Shown: piece by piece, positions 1 through 9,796 of the stretch
Position numbering within the stretch: position 1 is the first letter of the stretch
How the letters are laid out: each line of letters starts with the position of its first letter
Assembly (NCBI RefSeq): GCF_000739015.1
Contig: NZ_JPUG01000060.1
Span: 124,001 to 188,000, forward strand
Reading direction: 5' to 3'
From: Microvirga sp. BSC39
Lineage (GTDB): Bacteria > Pseudomonadota > Alphaproteobacteria > Rhizobiales > Beijerinckiaceae
DNA length: 64,000 bases
Translations under genes and position numbers: made by a program
The notes under the pieces: model-generated
What the model saw: only the letters and a program-made list of their open reading frames with translations
The model's database searches: none
Told to the model about the DNA's origin: nothing

Positions 1-1584
1 GCCGGCACTGAGGCTACCGGGGACGACGAGCCTGCCGCCATTGCAGACTGGTCGCAGATCACGGCCGGAGCGTGGCTGACCGAGACGTTGAGGGCGCTGC
101 GCAACCCCAACGGTGCTGGTGTTGATCCGGGCCCAGCTCTGAAGGGACGCTTGCGCCCCTACCAGCAAGCCGGCGTCGAATGGCTCCATCTCCTGAGCAA
201 GCTTGGGCTTGGGGCCTGCTTGGCTGACGACATGGGGCTCGGCAAGACGATCCAGGTTTTGGCGCTGCTGCTGATCCAGAAGCGGACGAGAGCCGCGGGC
301 AAGCCGAGTCTGCTGGTCGCTCCGGCTTCGCTGCTGGCCAACTGGGCGGCGGAGATCGAGCGCTTCGCCCCCGGACTGAACGCGAGGATCGTTCATCCCT
401 CGGCGATGCAGGCCGAAGACATTAAGCAGGTGACGGTGGACGGATTGTCCGGCTTGGATCTGGTGATCACGAGCTACAGCTCGCTGCTGCGCCTGCCGGT
501 GCTGGGCCAAACGTCCTGGCACTTCGTGGTGCTGGACGAGGCGCAGGCGATCAAGAACCCCAATGCCAAGCAGACCCGGGCGGCCAAGGCCCTGCAGGCT
601 GAAGCCCGGATCGCCCTGACCGGAACGCCGGTGGAAAACCATCTCGGCGACCTGTGGTCAATCTTCGACTTCATCAATCCTGGCCTGCTCGGCAGCGCAA
701 AGGAGTTCGGCCGCACCACCAAGGCCCTGGCCGAGCGGCCGCACAATCCTTATGGCCCACTGCGCGATCTGGTCCGGCCTTACATCCTGCGCCGGATGAA
801 AACCGACAAGGCTGTCATCACCGACCTGCCGGACAAGACGGAGGTCAAGGCGCTGTGCCCGTTAAGCCGCAAGCAAGCGGCCCTTTATGCCGAGACGGTG
901 ACGGGGCTGGCCACAACATTGCAGGATGCCGACGGGATCCGGCGCAAAGGGCTCGTACTGGCCACACTGATGCGGCTGAAGCAGATCTGCAATCATCCCT
1001 CGCAGTGGCTTAATGACGGCAGGTGGGCTGAAGCCGACAGCGGCAAGTGGGCCCGCCTGCGCGAGATCGCCGAGGTGGTCGCCGCCCGCCAGGAGAAGAT
1101 GCTGGTCTTCACCCAGTTCCGCGAGATGACGGCGCCCCTGGCGGCGTATCTGGGCGGGATCTTCGGCCGACCCGGGCTGGTTCTGCACGGCGACACCCCG
1201 GTCAAGCACCGCAAGGCGCTGGTTCAGACCTTCCAGGAGAACGAGACCGTGCCGTTCTTCGTTCTGTCGTTGAAGGCAGGTGGCTCGGGGCTGACGCTGA
1301 CTGCGGCGTCTCACGTCGTCCACTTCGATCGGTGGTGGAACCCGGCAGTGGAGAACCAGGCCACTGACCGGGCCTTCCGCATTGGCCAGAAGAACAACGT
1401 GCTGGTCCACAAGTTCGTCTGCCAGGGTACAGTGGAGGAGAAGATTGATGGGCTGATCGAGGCGAAGAAGGGCCTGTCGGACGATCTGCTGGCCCAGGGA
1501 GACGAAATCAATCTGACCGAGATGAAGGACGAGGATCTGCTGCGGATGGTGACCCTTGATCTGAAGTCGGTCATGGCGGAGTGA
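1..1584 (+). CDS. SNF2-family DEAD/DEAH helicase, 5' truncated by the window edge
   Basis: This is the C-terminal part of a SWI2/SNF2 ATPase that moves along or remodels DNA-protein complexes using ATP. The frame is open to base 1, so the gene starts outside the window; the TTG at 88 is only an internal codon. The Walker A motif DDMGLGKT lies at about 226-249, the Walker B DEAQ at about 535-546, and LTGTPVENH near 616. The second RecA lobe carries GGSGLTLT and the arginine-finger motif RAFRIGQ near 1369-1389. All core motifs look intact. Its stop overlaps the GTG start of the SWIM gene by 4 bases, so the two are probably translationally coupled. Family assignment is firm; the cellular role (repair, transcription recycling or defence) is not visible. 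Confidence 0.93.
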   Translation, partial: AGTEATGDDEPAAIADWSQITAGAWLTETLRALRNPNGAGVDPGPALKGRLRPYQQAGVEWLHLLSKLGLGACLADDMGLGKTIQVLALLLIQKRTRAAGKPSLLVAPASLLANWAAEIERFAPGLNARIVHPSAMQAEDIKQVTVDGLSGLDLVITSYSSLLRLPVLGQTSWHFVVLDEAQAIKNPNAKQTRAAKALQAEARIALTGTPVENHLGDLWSIFDFINPGLLGSAKEFGRTTKALAERPHNPYGPLRDLVRPYILRRMKTDKAVITDLPDKTEVKALCPLSRKQAALYAETVTGLATTLQDADGIRRKGLVLATLMRLKQICNHPSQWLNDGRWAEADSGKWARLREIAEVVAARQEKMLVFTQFREMTAPLAAYLGGIFGRPGLVLHGDTPVKHRKALVQTFQENETVPFFVLSLKAGGSGLTLTAASHVVHFDRWWNPAVENQATDRAFRIGQKNNVLVHKFVCQGTVEEKIDGLIEAKKGLSDDLLAQGDEINLTEMKDEDLLRMVTLDLKSVMAE

Positions 1585-2684
1585 GGCGGATGGCCCCTTG
1601 GTTCGATGGAGGATGGCCCCCGTACGTTCCGGTTGCGGAGCGTCGGAAGCAGGCCGCGCGTGAGATGGAGAAGCTGCGCAAGAAGGGACACCCGGTCGCT
1701 CCCGTCATCCTCGAGGGGCGTACCATCGCCCGGACCTTCTGGGGCAAGGCGTGGTGCGAAAACCTGGAGAGTTATCGCGATTTCGACAACCGCTTGCCGC
1801 GCGGCCGCATCTATGTCCGCAATGGTGCGGTGATCGATCTTCAGATCTCGGCGCTGGAGATCAAGGCGGTGGTCAGTGGATCATCGATCTACAGGGTGTC
1901 CATCAGCATCACGGCATTGGCGCCGGCGGCGTGGCGGTCGATCTGCGCTGGTTGCGCCGGTGGCATCGATTCCCTGGTCGAACTACTGCAGGGCCGGTTT
2001 TCCAAGGGAGTGATGGAGCGGCTCTGCTGCCAGGACCGGGGCCTGTTCCCGAAGCCCTCGGACATCCGGTTCTCGTGCACCTGCCCGGACGGAGCTCTCA
2101 TGTGCAAGCACGTCGCTGCGGTCCTGTACGGCGTCGGCGCCCGGCTTGATGAGGCACCCGAGCTTCTGTTTCGGCTGCGTGCGGTCGACGAGAAGGATCT
2201 GGTCGCCAATCTCGATACGGCGCTGCCAATCTCCAATCGGCCGCTCGATATCGGTAAGATCCTGGAGACGGACGACATCTCGGCCTTGTTCGGCTTGGAC
2301 ATGGCAGAGACCGGAGACGCTATCCCAAGCCCTGATGCTATGCCAGCCACACCCGAGCCATTGGCCCGAACTGGCCAGAAGCGGACCAGCACAAAGGCTG
2401 TGGGACACAAGGCCGTCGTTCGACCCCATCCGGCACCCGCCGCCCCAACAGCCAACACGCACATCGTACTGCCGGCACGGCAGATCCGTGAAACCAGCAA
2501 GGCCAGTAAGGTGCCTCATTCTGCTGAGCCGATCGCGCAGGCTCGGCCTCTCGACGCTTCCCCGACCCGAAAGGCGTCCAAGCGAGCCCAAGATCCCAAA
2601 ATCGTGAAAAGCAAAGGGAAGCGGACCATGCCGAAGCCGGAGATAGAACTGACCCCGGACGGGTTCGTGAAGTGGTGGAAATGA
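1581..2684 (+). CDS. SWIM zinc-finger protein
   Basis: A 367-aa protein with a SWIM zinc finger, seen as C166-x-C168-x6-C175-x-H177 around CTCPDGALMCKHVAA. SWIM domains bind nucleic acid or protein and are often found within or next to bacterial SNF2 helicases. The N-terminal 150 residues carry the WW/AERR region usual for stand-alone SWIM proteins. Residues from about 240 onward are a low-complexity Pro/Ala/Lys-rich tail ending in a short ordered motif, DGFVKWWK. The GTG start overlaps the helicase stop; an ATG nine bases later (1590) is an equally reasonable start. The protein probably acts as the partner or targeting subunit of the upstream helicase, which is an inference from coupling. 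Confidence 0.85.
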   Translation: MRRMAPWFDGGWPPYVPVAERRKQAAREMEKLRKKGHPVAPVILEGRTIARTFWGKAWCENLESYRDFDNRLPRGRIYVRNGAVIDLQISALEIKAVVSGSSIYRVSISITALAPAAWRSICAGCAGGIDSLVELLQGRFSKGVMERLCCQDRGLFPKPSDIRFSCTCPDGALMCKHVAAVLYGVGARLDEAPELLFRLRAVDEKDLVANLDTALPISNRPLDIGKILETDDISALFGLDMAETGDAIPSPDAMPATPEPLARTGQKRTSTKAVGHKAVVRPHPAPAAPTANTHIVLPARQIRETSKASKVPHSAEPIAQARPLDASPTRKASKRAQDPKIVKSKGKRTMPKPEIELTPDGFVKWWK

Positions 2685-2779
2685 CCTCCCAACCCACCGG
2701 AACCAGGAGCGCCAAGATGTCTCTAAGCACGGTGTGACGAGTTCCTTCCAAGCTTGGATCAGAGCGGTCGAATGCCCAT

Positions 2780-3220
2780 ATGAAGCCCATGCCGCACAAG
2801 CGATCTTCGCCCCGCACCCCTGACCTGTTCGAAGTCACCCTGACTATCCCGACGCCTCTGTCCGAACCGGCTCCGGCCAAGCCGGCGGCGCTGGCAAGCC
2901 TGTCCGACGCTCAGCTGGCCCAGCAGCTTGGGCAAGTTCTGGAGGAGGTGCAGCGCCGGATGGAGGAGGGCAGGGGCAGCCGACCTGAGTTGAAGGCGGC
3001 GATCAGAAACGCCAGCGTAACCCTTGAGCGCCTCAGTCCGCAGCCCTTAAAACAACGGGTCAAGTCCTCACGATCCGGCAAGAGCTCATCCCCCTTACAG
3101 GAGGGGCAGCGCAAGGCGGTGCGGGCTGCCCTTCTGGCGGGGGTGGCGCCGTCACAAGTCGCCAAGCACTTTGGCCTGCCACTGGCGGCCGTCCGCAAGG
3201 CGCTTGAGGAGACCGCATAG
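2780..3220 (+). CDS. Hypothetical protein with C-terminal HTH-like segment
   Basis: A 146-aa basic protein that I do not recognise as a named family. The N-terminal half has a predicted amphipathic helix (about residues 35-60) and a Pro-rich lead. The last 35 residues (AALLAGVAPSQVAKHFG followed by LPLAAVRKAL) read like a helix-turn-helix of the recombinase/Xre type, so DNA binding is plausible. It lies 95 bp after the SWIM gene on the same strand and may be the last gene of the SNF2-SWIM unit. It ends about 75 bp before the first tRNA-Lys fragment, so it sits at the edge of an island. Confidence 0.6.
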   Translation: MKPMPHKRSSPRTPDLFEVTLTIPTPLSEPAPAKPAALASLSDAQLAQQLGQVLEEVQRRMEEGRGSRPELKAAIRNASVTLERLSPQPLKQRVKSSRSGKSSSPLQEGQRKAVRAALLAGVAPSQVAKHFGLPLAAVRKALEETA

Positions 3221-3296
3221 GCATCCGGCAGCAGGCACGCTCCCAATCTGGATCACATCCGAATACCCGTTCCCCAGCCTCATTGAGAACCTCTGT

Positions 3297-3341
3297 CTTT
3301 TAATCAGAGGGTCCTGGGTTCGAGTCCCAGCGCGCTCACCA
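3297..3341 (+). repeat. tRNA-Lys(TTT) 3' fragment, attachment-site copy 1
   Basis: Forty-five bases cover the anticodon-loop TTT through the variable region, T-arm (GGTTCGAGTCC) and acceptor end with CCA of a lysine tRNA. The bases upstream do not form the D-arm or the 5' acceptor strand, so this is not a functional tRNA. It is identical to copy 2 at 24601 and differs at two positions from copy 3 at 56312. The DNA just downstream resembles the DNA downstream of copy 3. It is best read as an integrase attachment site (attL/attR) left by island insertion into a tRNA-Lys gene. Confidence 0.88.
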
Positions 3342-3411
3342 CTCCAAACCCTTATCTGGCAAGGGTTCTGTAACCTTCTAGTACCTTCGGCCCTGCTGGG
3401 CATCCTCTTTC

Positions 3412-3430
3412 GGGTAACGATACGGGTAAC
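3412..3430 (+). repeat. Paired GGGTAAC motifs beside tRNA fragment 1
   Basis: GGGTAAC occurs at 3412-3418 and 3424-3430, 12 bp apart, followed by CAGACAAA. The same heptamer lies beside the other two tRNA-Lys fragments (three copies at 24447-24504, one at 56427-56433). The placement and spacing suggest integrase arm-type binding sites. This is inference; nothing else is visible in this gap except the tRNA-like fragment that follows. Confidence 0.45.
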
Positions 3431-3510
3431 AGCAGACAAAGGTTCGCCTTATTCAGCAACAACCGAAGCGCAGAGTTCAACTGGCATGAGAGGGGCCTCT
3501 CTCGTCGCGA

Positions 3511-3543
3511 ATGCAGGGGTTCGAGTCCTGCCGGGCCCACCAC
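3511..3543 (+). other. Second tRNA-like 3' fragment
   Basis: The bases GGTTCGAGTCCTGC form a T-arm-like segment and are followed by CGGGCCCACCA, which looks like a tRNA acceptor end with CCA. No 5' half is present. The acceptor end resembles that of tRNA-Ile(GAT), but the T-stem pairing is imperfect. It may be an attachment site left by another element, nested 200 bp inside the first tRNA-Lys fragment, or a decayed copy. Confidence 0.4.
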
Positions 3544-3641
3544 TTACTTGCGAAAGCTTTGCTTTCCGGTAAGTTTCTCGAATGCTAAAGCTTTCTCAAT
3601 CGCGCTGAAACACAAATCTGTCCCACAGAGGCGACGAGGAT

Positions 3642-5392
3642 ATGGCGCGTCATCCCAATCTTATGCTGCGTAAGGGCGTCTGGTACTTCCGCCGCCGTGT
3701 GCCCTCTGAGCTCGTCGAGCTGTGGGGCAGAGAATTTATCACCAAGAGCTTGCGGACAGGGGACTACAAAGAGGCACTAAAACGGCTTCGGATCGAACAG
3801 GGCGAGGTTCAGAAGCGGCTGGACGAACTCCAGGCCCAAGCCGCCCGGCGCTCAGAAGCCGAACTCCAGAGCCAGATGGGACGCCCTATAGACCTTACCC
3901 CCGATGAGATGGAGCAACTGGTTTCAAGGTGGCTGGAGCAAGAGCGGGTCCGGATCCTAACGGAAAAGCGTCCTGCTTGGCCAAAGGAGGAAAAGCAAGA
4001 GCGTCTTATAGAACTGGAGGATGAAGAGGCGCGACTGCAATCCCCTTTTGCTGAGGATCATGAGCAGCTTGTGGAAATAACCCTCAACCAAGTCTTGGCA
4101 TCAGCGGGCTATCCCATGCGGAAAGAGGTCGGCTCTTTCGCGCTGGCGGCAACGAATGCCGGAATACCTGCCTTTCAGCTCAGCGCAGATAGCCATGAAG
4201 AATTGTATCGATTGGTACGAGAGGCCCGGATTGCCCTTAGCGACGCGCAAAAGAGGCGCTTAGTGAATGGCGGGCCGGTGAGGCTGGCGTTTCCAACGAG
4301 CCGACCCGCTGTCAGCAGTAGCGGATACGACCTTGCACAGTTGATCAATGACTTTCGAAGCGATCCAGGTCGAGGGGCAAGAACAGACAAAACCGAGCTC
4401 GATTACGGGATGGTGTTTCGTGCGCTGACTGAGGTGATTGGCGCGAGAAAGCAGGTCGAGGCGATAACCCGCGACGATTGTAAAGACGTTCGGCGCCTTC
4501 TTCTGGCAATTCCTCGCGATGCCACCAAACGTTATCCAGGGAAGAGCCTTGTTGAGATTGCGAAATTGGCTCCAGAGACCGAGAGGCGATTAAAGCCTAA
4601 AACGGTCAACTCACACCTTACGAAGATCAGCACTATTTTTAACTGGGCTGTCAGGGAAGGAAAACTCGGACAGTCTCCGGCCCGCGGCCTCATAATAAAG
4701 CAATCGCACGAGGATGATGAAGATGGTCGTCGCTCTTTCACTACTGAGGAGCTCAGAACGATATTCTCGGCCCCGCTTTATACAGGCTGTGTGGATGATG
4801 GGCGAAACTACTGGAAGGCCGGGTCCAACAAGCCCCGGCGCTCACGCTTCTGGATCCCTTTGATTGCCCTATTTAGCGGACTTCGACAGAATGAGATTTG
4901 CCAACTCGCAACGTCTGATATCGAAGTCATTGATGAGGTTGCTGTCATCCACGTCCGAAGACATATGAATGGCAGAAATTGAAGAGCAGATCTGCTCGTC
5001 GCGTTGTGCCAATACATCCAGAACTGCTTAAAATTGGCTTTATCTACTATGTTAATGAAATCCGGCGGCAAGACCACATCCAACTTTTTCCTGAGCTGAG
5101 ACCAGACGTTCGTGGCTATATGTCTGGTGCCTTCCAGAAGCGCTTTAATACCTTCCGCCACCGGATTGGCGTCACTGATCCCGAAGGCGTTTTTCACTCG
5201 TTCCGTCACACTTGGCGTGACGCACTACGGCAGGCACGGGTTGCAGAAGAAGTTGCTCAGCAGCTGGGAGGTTGGAAAGGAGCGGGAGAGGACAAAAGGT
5301 ATGGAATGGGCTTGTCAGTACGAGCCAAATTTGAGGACATGAAGCGGATAGAGTACCCGGATCTGGATTTGACGCACCTGTACTCGACCTAA
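3642..5392 (+). pseudogene. Tyrosine integrase split by a frameshift
   Basis: The gene begins with a DUF6538-type N-terminus (MARHPNLMLRKGVWYFRRRV) typical of phage/island integrases. The first frame ends at 4982, after the first catalytic arginine in SGLRQNEI. The next frame, from about 4979 to 5392, continues the same protein: VVPIHPEL, then HxxR in SFRHTWRD, LGGW and the tyrosine in KRYGMG. One indel near 4970-4980 therefore separates the arginine from the remaining catalytic residues, so the protein is probably inactive unless frameshifting occurs. It lies just inside tRNA fragment 1, the usual site of an island integrase. The RBS-like GACGAGGA precedes the ATG. Confidence 0.85.
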
Positions 5393-5601
5393 ACCTCACG
5401 TGTTTGAGGTCTGTTCTCCTAAGACTTTGGTCGGGGAAGGCTGTTCTCCATAAGGTGTCGCAGCTTGCGCCAGGAGCGAATTAGAATATTATCCTGTGGC
5501 CTGTCGCCAAAGACGCTTGATTTTCGGGTGCCCCCCAAATCAGCTTCAAACTCCTACCTCGCACTTACTCCCATTTCGTTCCTCATATCCGTAGCTCCAG
5601 A

Positions 5602-6393
5602 ATGCCCCTTAACCTCAGCTGTGAACATTGCTACCCCGCGGATCAGACCATTATCCACTGGCGGGGCATGCGGCTAACGGATCCGCAGGAATTCGACCTG
5701 TTCCTGCAAGGACCCGTGCGGGCGCGGGTTATGGATGCTGCATTCGAGCACGACTTCGAAGAGGAGCTTCAGGCCCTGGCTACAACGGATATGGCGTCGG
5801 ATACGATCCGCAATCTGCTCAATTCTGGAAGGGAGCCGCTAAATTGGGAGATTGGAGAGGGGATCGCTGAATGCCTCCTAACTGACGAACTGGGGGTAGT
5901 CTGGCCGTGGAATGAGAACCGAGACCAAAAAACCCCTGGCGCAAGTCTACCTGGAGCTGATCTAGTTGGTTTCCTGAAATCGGGCGATGATGTTATGTTC
6001 CTGTTTGGCGAGGTGAAAACGTCTTCTGACACATCGGCGCCACCCAACGTACTATTTGGCCGGTCTGGGCTGGTCCATCAGATTGACACCTTAGCTAATG
6101 CAACTCGTGTACATTTCTCGTTGCTGAAGTGGCTTCGTGCACGGTGCACAGGAAATGAATTTGAGCCACTCTACCAAGAGGCCGCCACACGGTATATTCA
6201 CTCTAAAGGGCGTGACATTGCCCTCGCCGGAATATTGCTCCGTGACACGGGTGTGAATGAAGATGATCTGCGTTCTCGCGGCGAGGCATTGGTTGGAGTA
6301 ACGCAAGGTGTTATGAGGGTCCGCCTCGACGCCTGGTACTTGCCTCGTAGCGTTGAAGACTGGGGAGCGATCATCAAGAGTGCAGCAGCATGA
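5602..6393 (+). CDS. hamA: HamA-like (DUF1837) PD-(D/E)XK nuclease, putative Hachiman effector
   Basis: A 263-aa protein with a PD-(D/E)XK nuclease signature: D120 in LPGADLVGF, then FLFGEVKTS with E137 and K139. Helical segments rich in acidic residues precede it. DUF1837 proteins of this size, followed immediately by a large Ski2-like helicase, make up the Hachiman anti-phage system (HamAB), in which HamA is the nuclease. The stop overlaps the helicase start by ATGA. The window does not let me separate HamA from the related AbpA family, so the symbol is provisional. An ATG at 5668 is an alternative start. Base composition is visibly more AT-rich than the neighbours, pointing to separate acquisition. 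Confidence 0.68.
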   Translation: MPLNLSCEHCYPADQTIIHWRGMRLTDPQEFDLFLQGPVRARVMDAAFEHDFEEELQALATTDMASDTIRNLLNSGREPLNWEIGEGIAECLLTDELGVVWPWNENRDQKTPGASLPGADLVGFLKSGDDVMFLFGEVKTSSDTSAPPNVLFGRSGLVHQIDTLANATRVHFSLLKWLRARCTGNEFEPLYQEAATRYIHSKGRDIALAGILLRDTGVNEDDLRSRGEALVGVTQGVMRVRLDAWYLPRSVEDWGAIIKSAAA

Positions 6394-9300
6394 GTTCGAT
6401 CGCGTGGATTGAGGAAGCCCTTGGAGAGGACCGTCTAAGTTGGTCAACGGCAGAGGTTGGCCGAGATCTCTTGGCGCAGGCTCTCCAGGCCAATCCAGAG
6501 CAACATGATGATCCTGATCTTGTCTTTGTAGCAGAGACACTTGAGCTCGCCATTTTTGACCTACTAGACGACACAGATCGGATTGCAGATCTCCGACGGA
6601 CGGCAGGTCGTGCCTTTGATATCTTGAGGGTCATCGCTGTACCTCCAGAGGCCTCCCAAGCGAGGCAACATCTCCTTCGAGCTGGATGCCTAGGCATTCT
6701 CGCTGATCGTGGTCCGGATGTTGCTCGTTATCTGCGAGAGAAAACTATACCGGAGGTGCAAACGGACGAAGAAGACTGGGGGAAGCGTGTTCGGAGCATT
6801 ACTACGCACCTGTGGCTTTGCCTGATCCGAAAGGATGGGTGGCAAGACCTCGACCGTGTGCAAGAGCTTGTTGTTGGGATGAGGCAGCAACAGCAGATTT
6901 ATGAAACTAACTTCCTTGAGCAGTCAGGCGAACATGCACGCGCTGCTGCTTGGGAGTTGGTGGCGCTGTACCACCTCAGCAAGGCCGCTGAACTGCTGGC
7001 TGTGTACACGTCCCAGGGCTCAGTTCAGGGTTCATTTGACATTCGAGAACAGCTGCAGTCGCAGTTCGACCGTAGCCGACTGGCATGCGAGCGGGCAGAA
7101 CTTGCGGAGCTCTTCTCTTTAACGCGTCTGCTAGCGCGAGCGGCTATCCAGCTTGTCGAGAATAGTATTTGGACGGTCACTCGTGCTGTGAACAGCAGAG
7201 TTACACGGTTTGTTCGGAGCCTCACAGATCGAGAACGGCTCCGTCCTGTCTTCGAGATGCTTCCACCTCAGCGAGTAGCGCTTCGAGAGCAAGGCCTGTT
7301 AGGATCAGGATACCGATCTGTTGTTGTCAGTCTGCCTACATCGAGTGGGAAGACATTCATCGCGCAATTCAGAATTCTCCAAGCTCTTAATCAGTTCGAT
7401 CAAGAACGGGGATGGGTGGCGTATATCGCTCCAACACGGGCGCTGGTGAACCAAGTATGTGCACGTCTGAGGCGCGACTTTGAGCCTCTAGGAATTGGTG
7501 TTGAGCGGGTTAGCCCAGCATTAGAAGTGGACAGTGCGGAGTTCGCGATCCTAACGGATCAAGATCCTACTAAGGCTTTTCGAGTATTGGTTGGTACGCC
7601 CGAAAAGCTTGATCTTCTTCTTAGAGGTGGGTGGGAGGCAAAAATTGGCCGCCCATTGACACTGGTCGTTGTCGATGAAGCTCACAACTTGGGACAGGGT
7701 GAACGCGGGCTGCGCTTAGAACTGTTGCTAGCCACAATTAATCGCGAGTGTCGCAATTCTCAGTTCTTGTTGCTTACACCGTTCGTGCCTAACGCGGCTG
7801 AGATTGCGCGCTGGCTGTCGCCAGATAGCAACCGTGACGTCACGGCCCAGTTTGATTGGAAGCCGAATGATCGAGCCATAGTGTTGGCTCAACCTCGAAG
7901 GCAGCCGAGGCGCGGTGACTACTCCATTGAGCTAAAAACCGTCCACACAACAAGGAACACGATTGATGTTCCCGGTGCGTTTACAGTTCAGTCTGGGCGC
8001 GCTCTCAATATGACATGGGGACAGGTTCGGCTTTCACAAAGCAAAGTTGCTGCGGCGACAGCTGATGCTTTGCAGAGCAGAGGCTCAGTGATTGTTGTAG
8101 CCAACAATGTCCCAAGGACATGGACAATTGCTCGCCAACTTAGAAGCGGCAAAACTCCTACACACGCGACTTCTCCTGACGTTGCCCTCGTTCGCAGATT
8201 TGTTGAGGACGAACTGGGTTCTGACTTCGAGTTACTTGAGTGCCTCGATTATGGGATTGGGGTGCATCATTCTGGTTTGTCTGAAGATGTTCGATCTTTG
8301 ATGGAGTGGCTAGTCGAGAATGAGCGCTTACCTATGCTCGTAGCGACAACTACCATCGCCCAAGGAGTTAACTTTCCGGTATCCGCTGTAGTACTCGCTG
8401 GGCATCAATATCCCTATGGTGAGGATATGCCCCCGCAAGATTTCTGGAACTTGGCTGGGCGTGCTGGACGTGCTGATCAGGCCAGTACTGGTATTGTGGC
8501 TTTAGCTGCAACCGATGATCAACGGGCGGCCATTCTAGAAAGCTATGTCCGCAGAAACGTTGCCGACCTGAACTCGTCTCTAATCCAGATGGTGAGGGAC
8601 GTCCTAAGAAATTTTGGTCAGATAGAGCTGAACCAGCTCTTCTATAAGAAGGAATGGTCGAATTTCCTTCAGTACCTTGCGCATACTTATCGCCAAATAG
8701 ACGACCACGACCAGTTCGCCAATCAGGTCGAGCAGGTGTTGCGCGGAAGTTTAGGCTTCCAGAAACTTAGAAGTGAGGATCTTAGGTCGGCCAATCTGCT
8801 CATATCAGCAGTGCAACGATACGCATCCGTAATTCGCGGAAAACCTTTGGCGCTAGTGGATAGTACTGGGTTTTCGTGGGAGAGCGTGAGTATTGCTATG
8901 CGACGCATATCAGAGGAAAGGCTAACTGAGGACCTTTGGGATGCGGACAGACTTTTCAACCCTAATGACGGCGGATTGCGTAAAGCAATGGGCGTATTGC
9001 TTGAGGTGCCCGAGCTAAGAGAGAACCTCGAAAGTGCCACTGGTGGACGAGGCCGCGACGGAGATCTTCTTGCTAGAGTTGTTAAAGATTGGGTGCATGG
9101 GGAAAGCATAGCTCACATAGCTCAGGAGTACTTTTTTCCTGATGATCCACAGGCAAACAAAACTGACGCAATAACCGAATGCTGTAGAAACGTTTATGGC
9201 AAGCTTATACAAACAGCTGCATGGGGGCTGTCTGCGCTTCAATCACTTACCCTTGGTGATCGTTTTGAGGGAATGAGTGATGATGAGCAAAAGCGCATCC

Positions 9301-9548
9301 GCAATTTACCTGCATATGTATATTATGGTGTCGATAGTGATGCAGCTGTGGGGCTCAGGCTCCTAGGTGTACCACGTTCTGCTGCGCAGCCATTAGCAGC
9401 TGTATTGGGCGCAGATGCGGAAGGGCGCCCACAAGACGTAAGAACTCGGCTCCAAAGTCCAGATGACGGGATCTGGCGGCAAGCATTTGGTGCTAGAGCT
9501 CAGGACTACAAGCGCATTTGGAATATTCTTGAAGGGCGTGATCGCTAA
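6390..9548 (+). CDS. hamB: HamB-like Ski2-type DEAH helicase, Hachiman partner
   Basis: A 1052-aa superfamily 2 helicase. An all-helical N-terminal region of about 300 residues precedes Walker A SLPTSSGKT (314-322), motif Ia IAPTRALVNQ (about 347-356), DEAH (429-432), LLTPF as motif III, the motif V stretch ATTTIAQGVNFP and motif VI GRAGR (about 690-694). All are intact. A C-terminal helical region of about 350 residues follows. The layout matches Ski2-like helicases such as HamB and AbpB, which sense aberrant DNA and license the nuclease subunit. The 4-base overlap with the nuclease gene supports a complex made at fixed stoichiometry. Codon use is AT-richer than in the flanking metabolic genes. 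Confidence 0.75.
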   Translation: MSSIAWIEEALGEDRLSWSTAEVGRDLLAQALQANPEQHDDPDLVFVAETLELAIFDLLDDTDRIADLRRTAGRAFDILRVIAVPPEASQARQHLLRAGCLGILADRGPDVARYLREKTIPEVQTDEEDWGKRVRSITTHLWLCLIRKDGWQDLDRVQELVVGMRQQQQIYETNFLEQSGEHARAAAWELVALYHLSKAAELLAVYTSQGSVQGSFDIREQLQSQFDRSRLACERAELAELFSLTRLLARAAIQLVENSIWTVTRAVNSRVTRFVRSLTDRERLRPVFEMLPPQRVALREQGLLGSGYRSVVVSLPTSSGKTFIAQFRILQALNQFDQERGWVAYIAPTRALVNQVCARLRRDFEPLGIGVERVSPALEVDSAEFAILTDQDPTKAFRVLVGTPEKLDLLLRGGWEAKIGRPLTLVVVDEAHNLGQGERGLRLELLLATINRECRNSQFLLLTPFVPNAAEIARWLSPDSNRDVTAQFDWKPNDRAIVLAQPRRQPRRGDYSIELKTVHTTRNTIDVPGAFTVQSGRALNMTWGQVRLSQSKVAAATADALQSRGSVIVVANNVPRTWTIARQLRSGKTPTHATSPDVALVRRFVEDELGSDFELLECLDYGIGVHHSGLSEDVRSLMEWLVENERLPMLVATTTIAQGVNFPVSAVVLAGHQYPYGEDMPPQDFWNLAGRAGRADQASTGIVALAATDDQRAAILESYVRRNVADLNSSLIQMVRDVLRNFGQIELNQLFYKKEWSNFLQYLAHTYRQIDDHDQFANQVEQVLRGSLGFQKLRSEDLRSANLLISAVQRYASVIRGKPLALVDSTGFSWESVSIAMRRISEERLTEDLWDADRLFNPNDGGLRKAMGVLLEVPELRENLESATGGRGRDGDLLARVVKDWVHGESIAHIAQEYFFPDDPQANKTDAITECCRNVYGKLIQTAAWGLSALQSLTLGDRFEGMSDDEQKRIRNLPAYVYYGVDSDAAVGLRLLGVPRSAAQPLAAVLGADAEGRPQDVRTRLQSPDDGIWRQAFGARAQDYKRIWNILEGRDR

Positions 9549-9796
9549 CACTGTTACAGAACATCAACTACCTTTAGGTGCTCTAAAGATGAGCAGAAGA
9601 AGCGAAGTGCCTCCTCTAACGGCCTCAAATTGTCTCATAGTGTAAGCCTGCAGTAGGAGGCGTACGTTCCAAGAGGGCAATTTCCAAGGAAACCCCATAC
9701 TGAGTTTACGATATTTCATATTGTTTCAACCCTTATGGATAGGCTGGGCTGACATCATCACCTGCATGGGCCATCCTGGTCCACTAGAGATAGGCC

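Noticed and set aside
3297..3341. Functional tRNA-Lys gene
   Set aside because: No D-arm or 5' acceptor strand is present; the same holds for the copies at 24601 and 56312.
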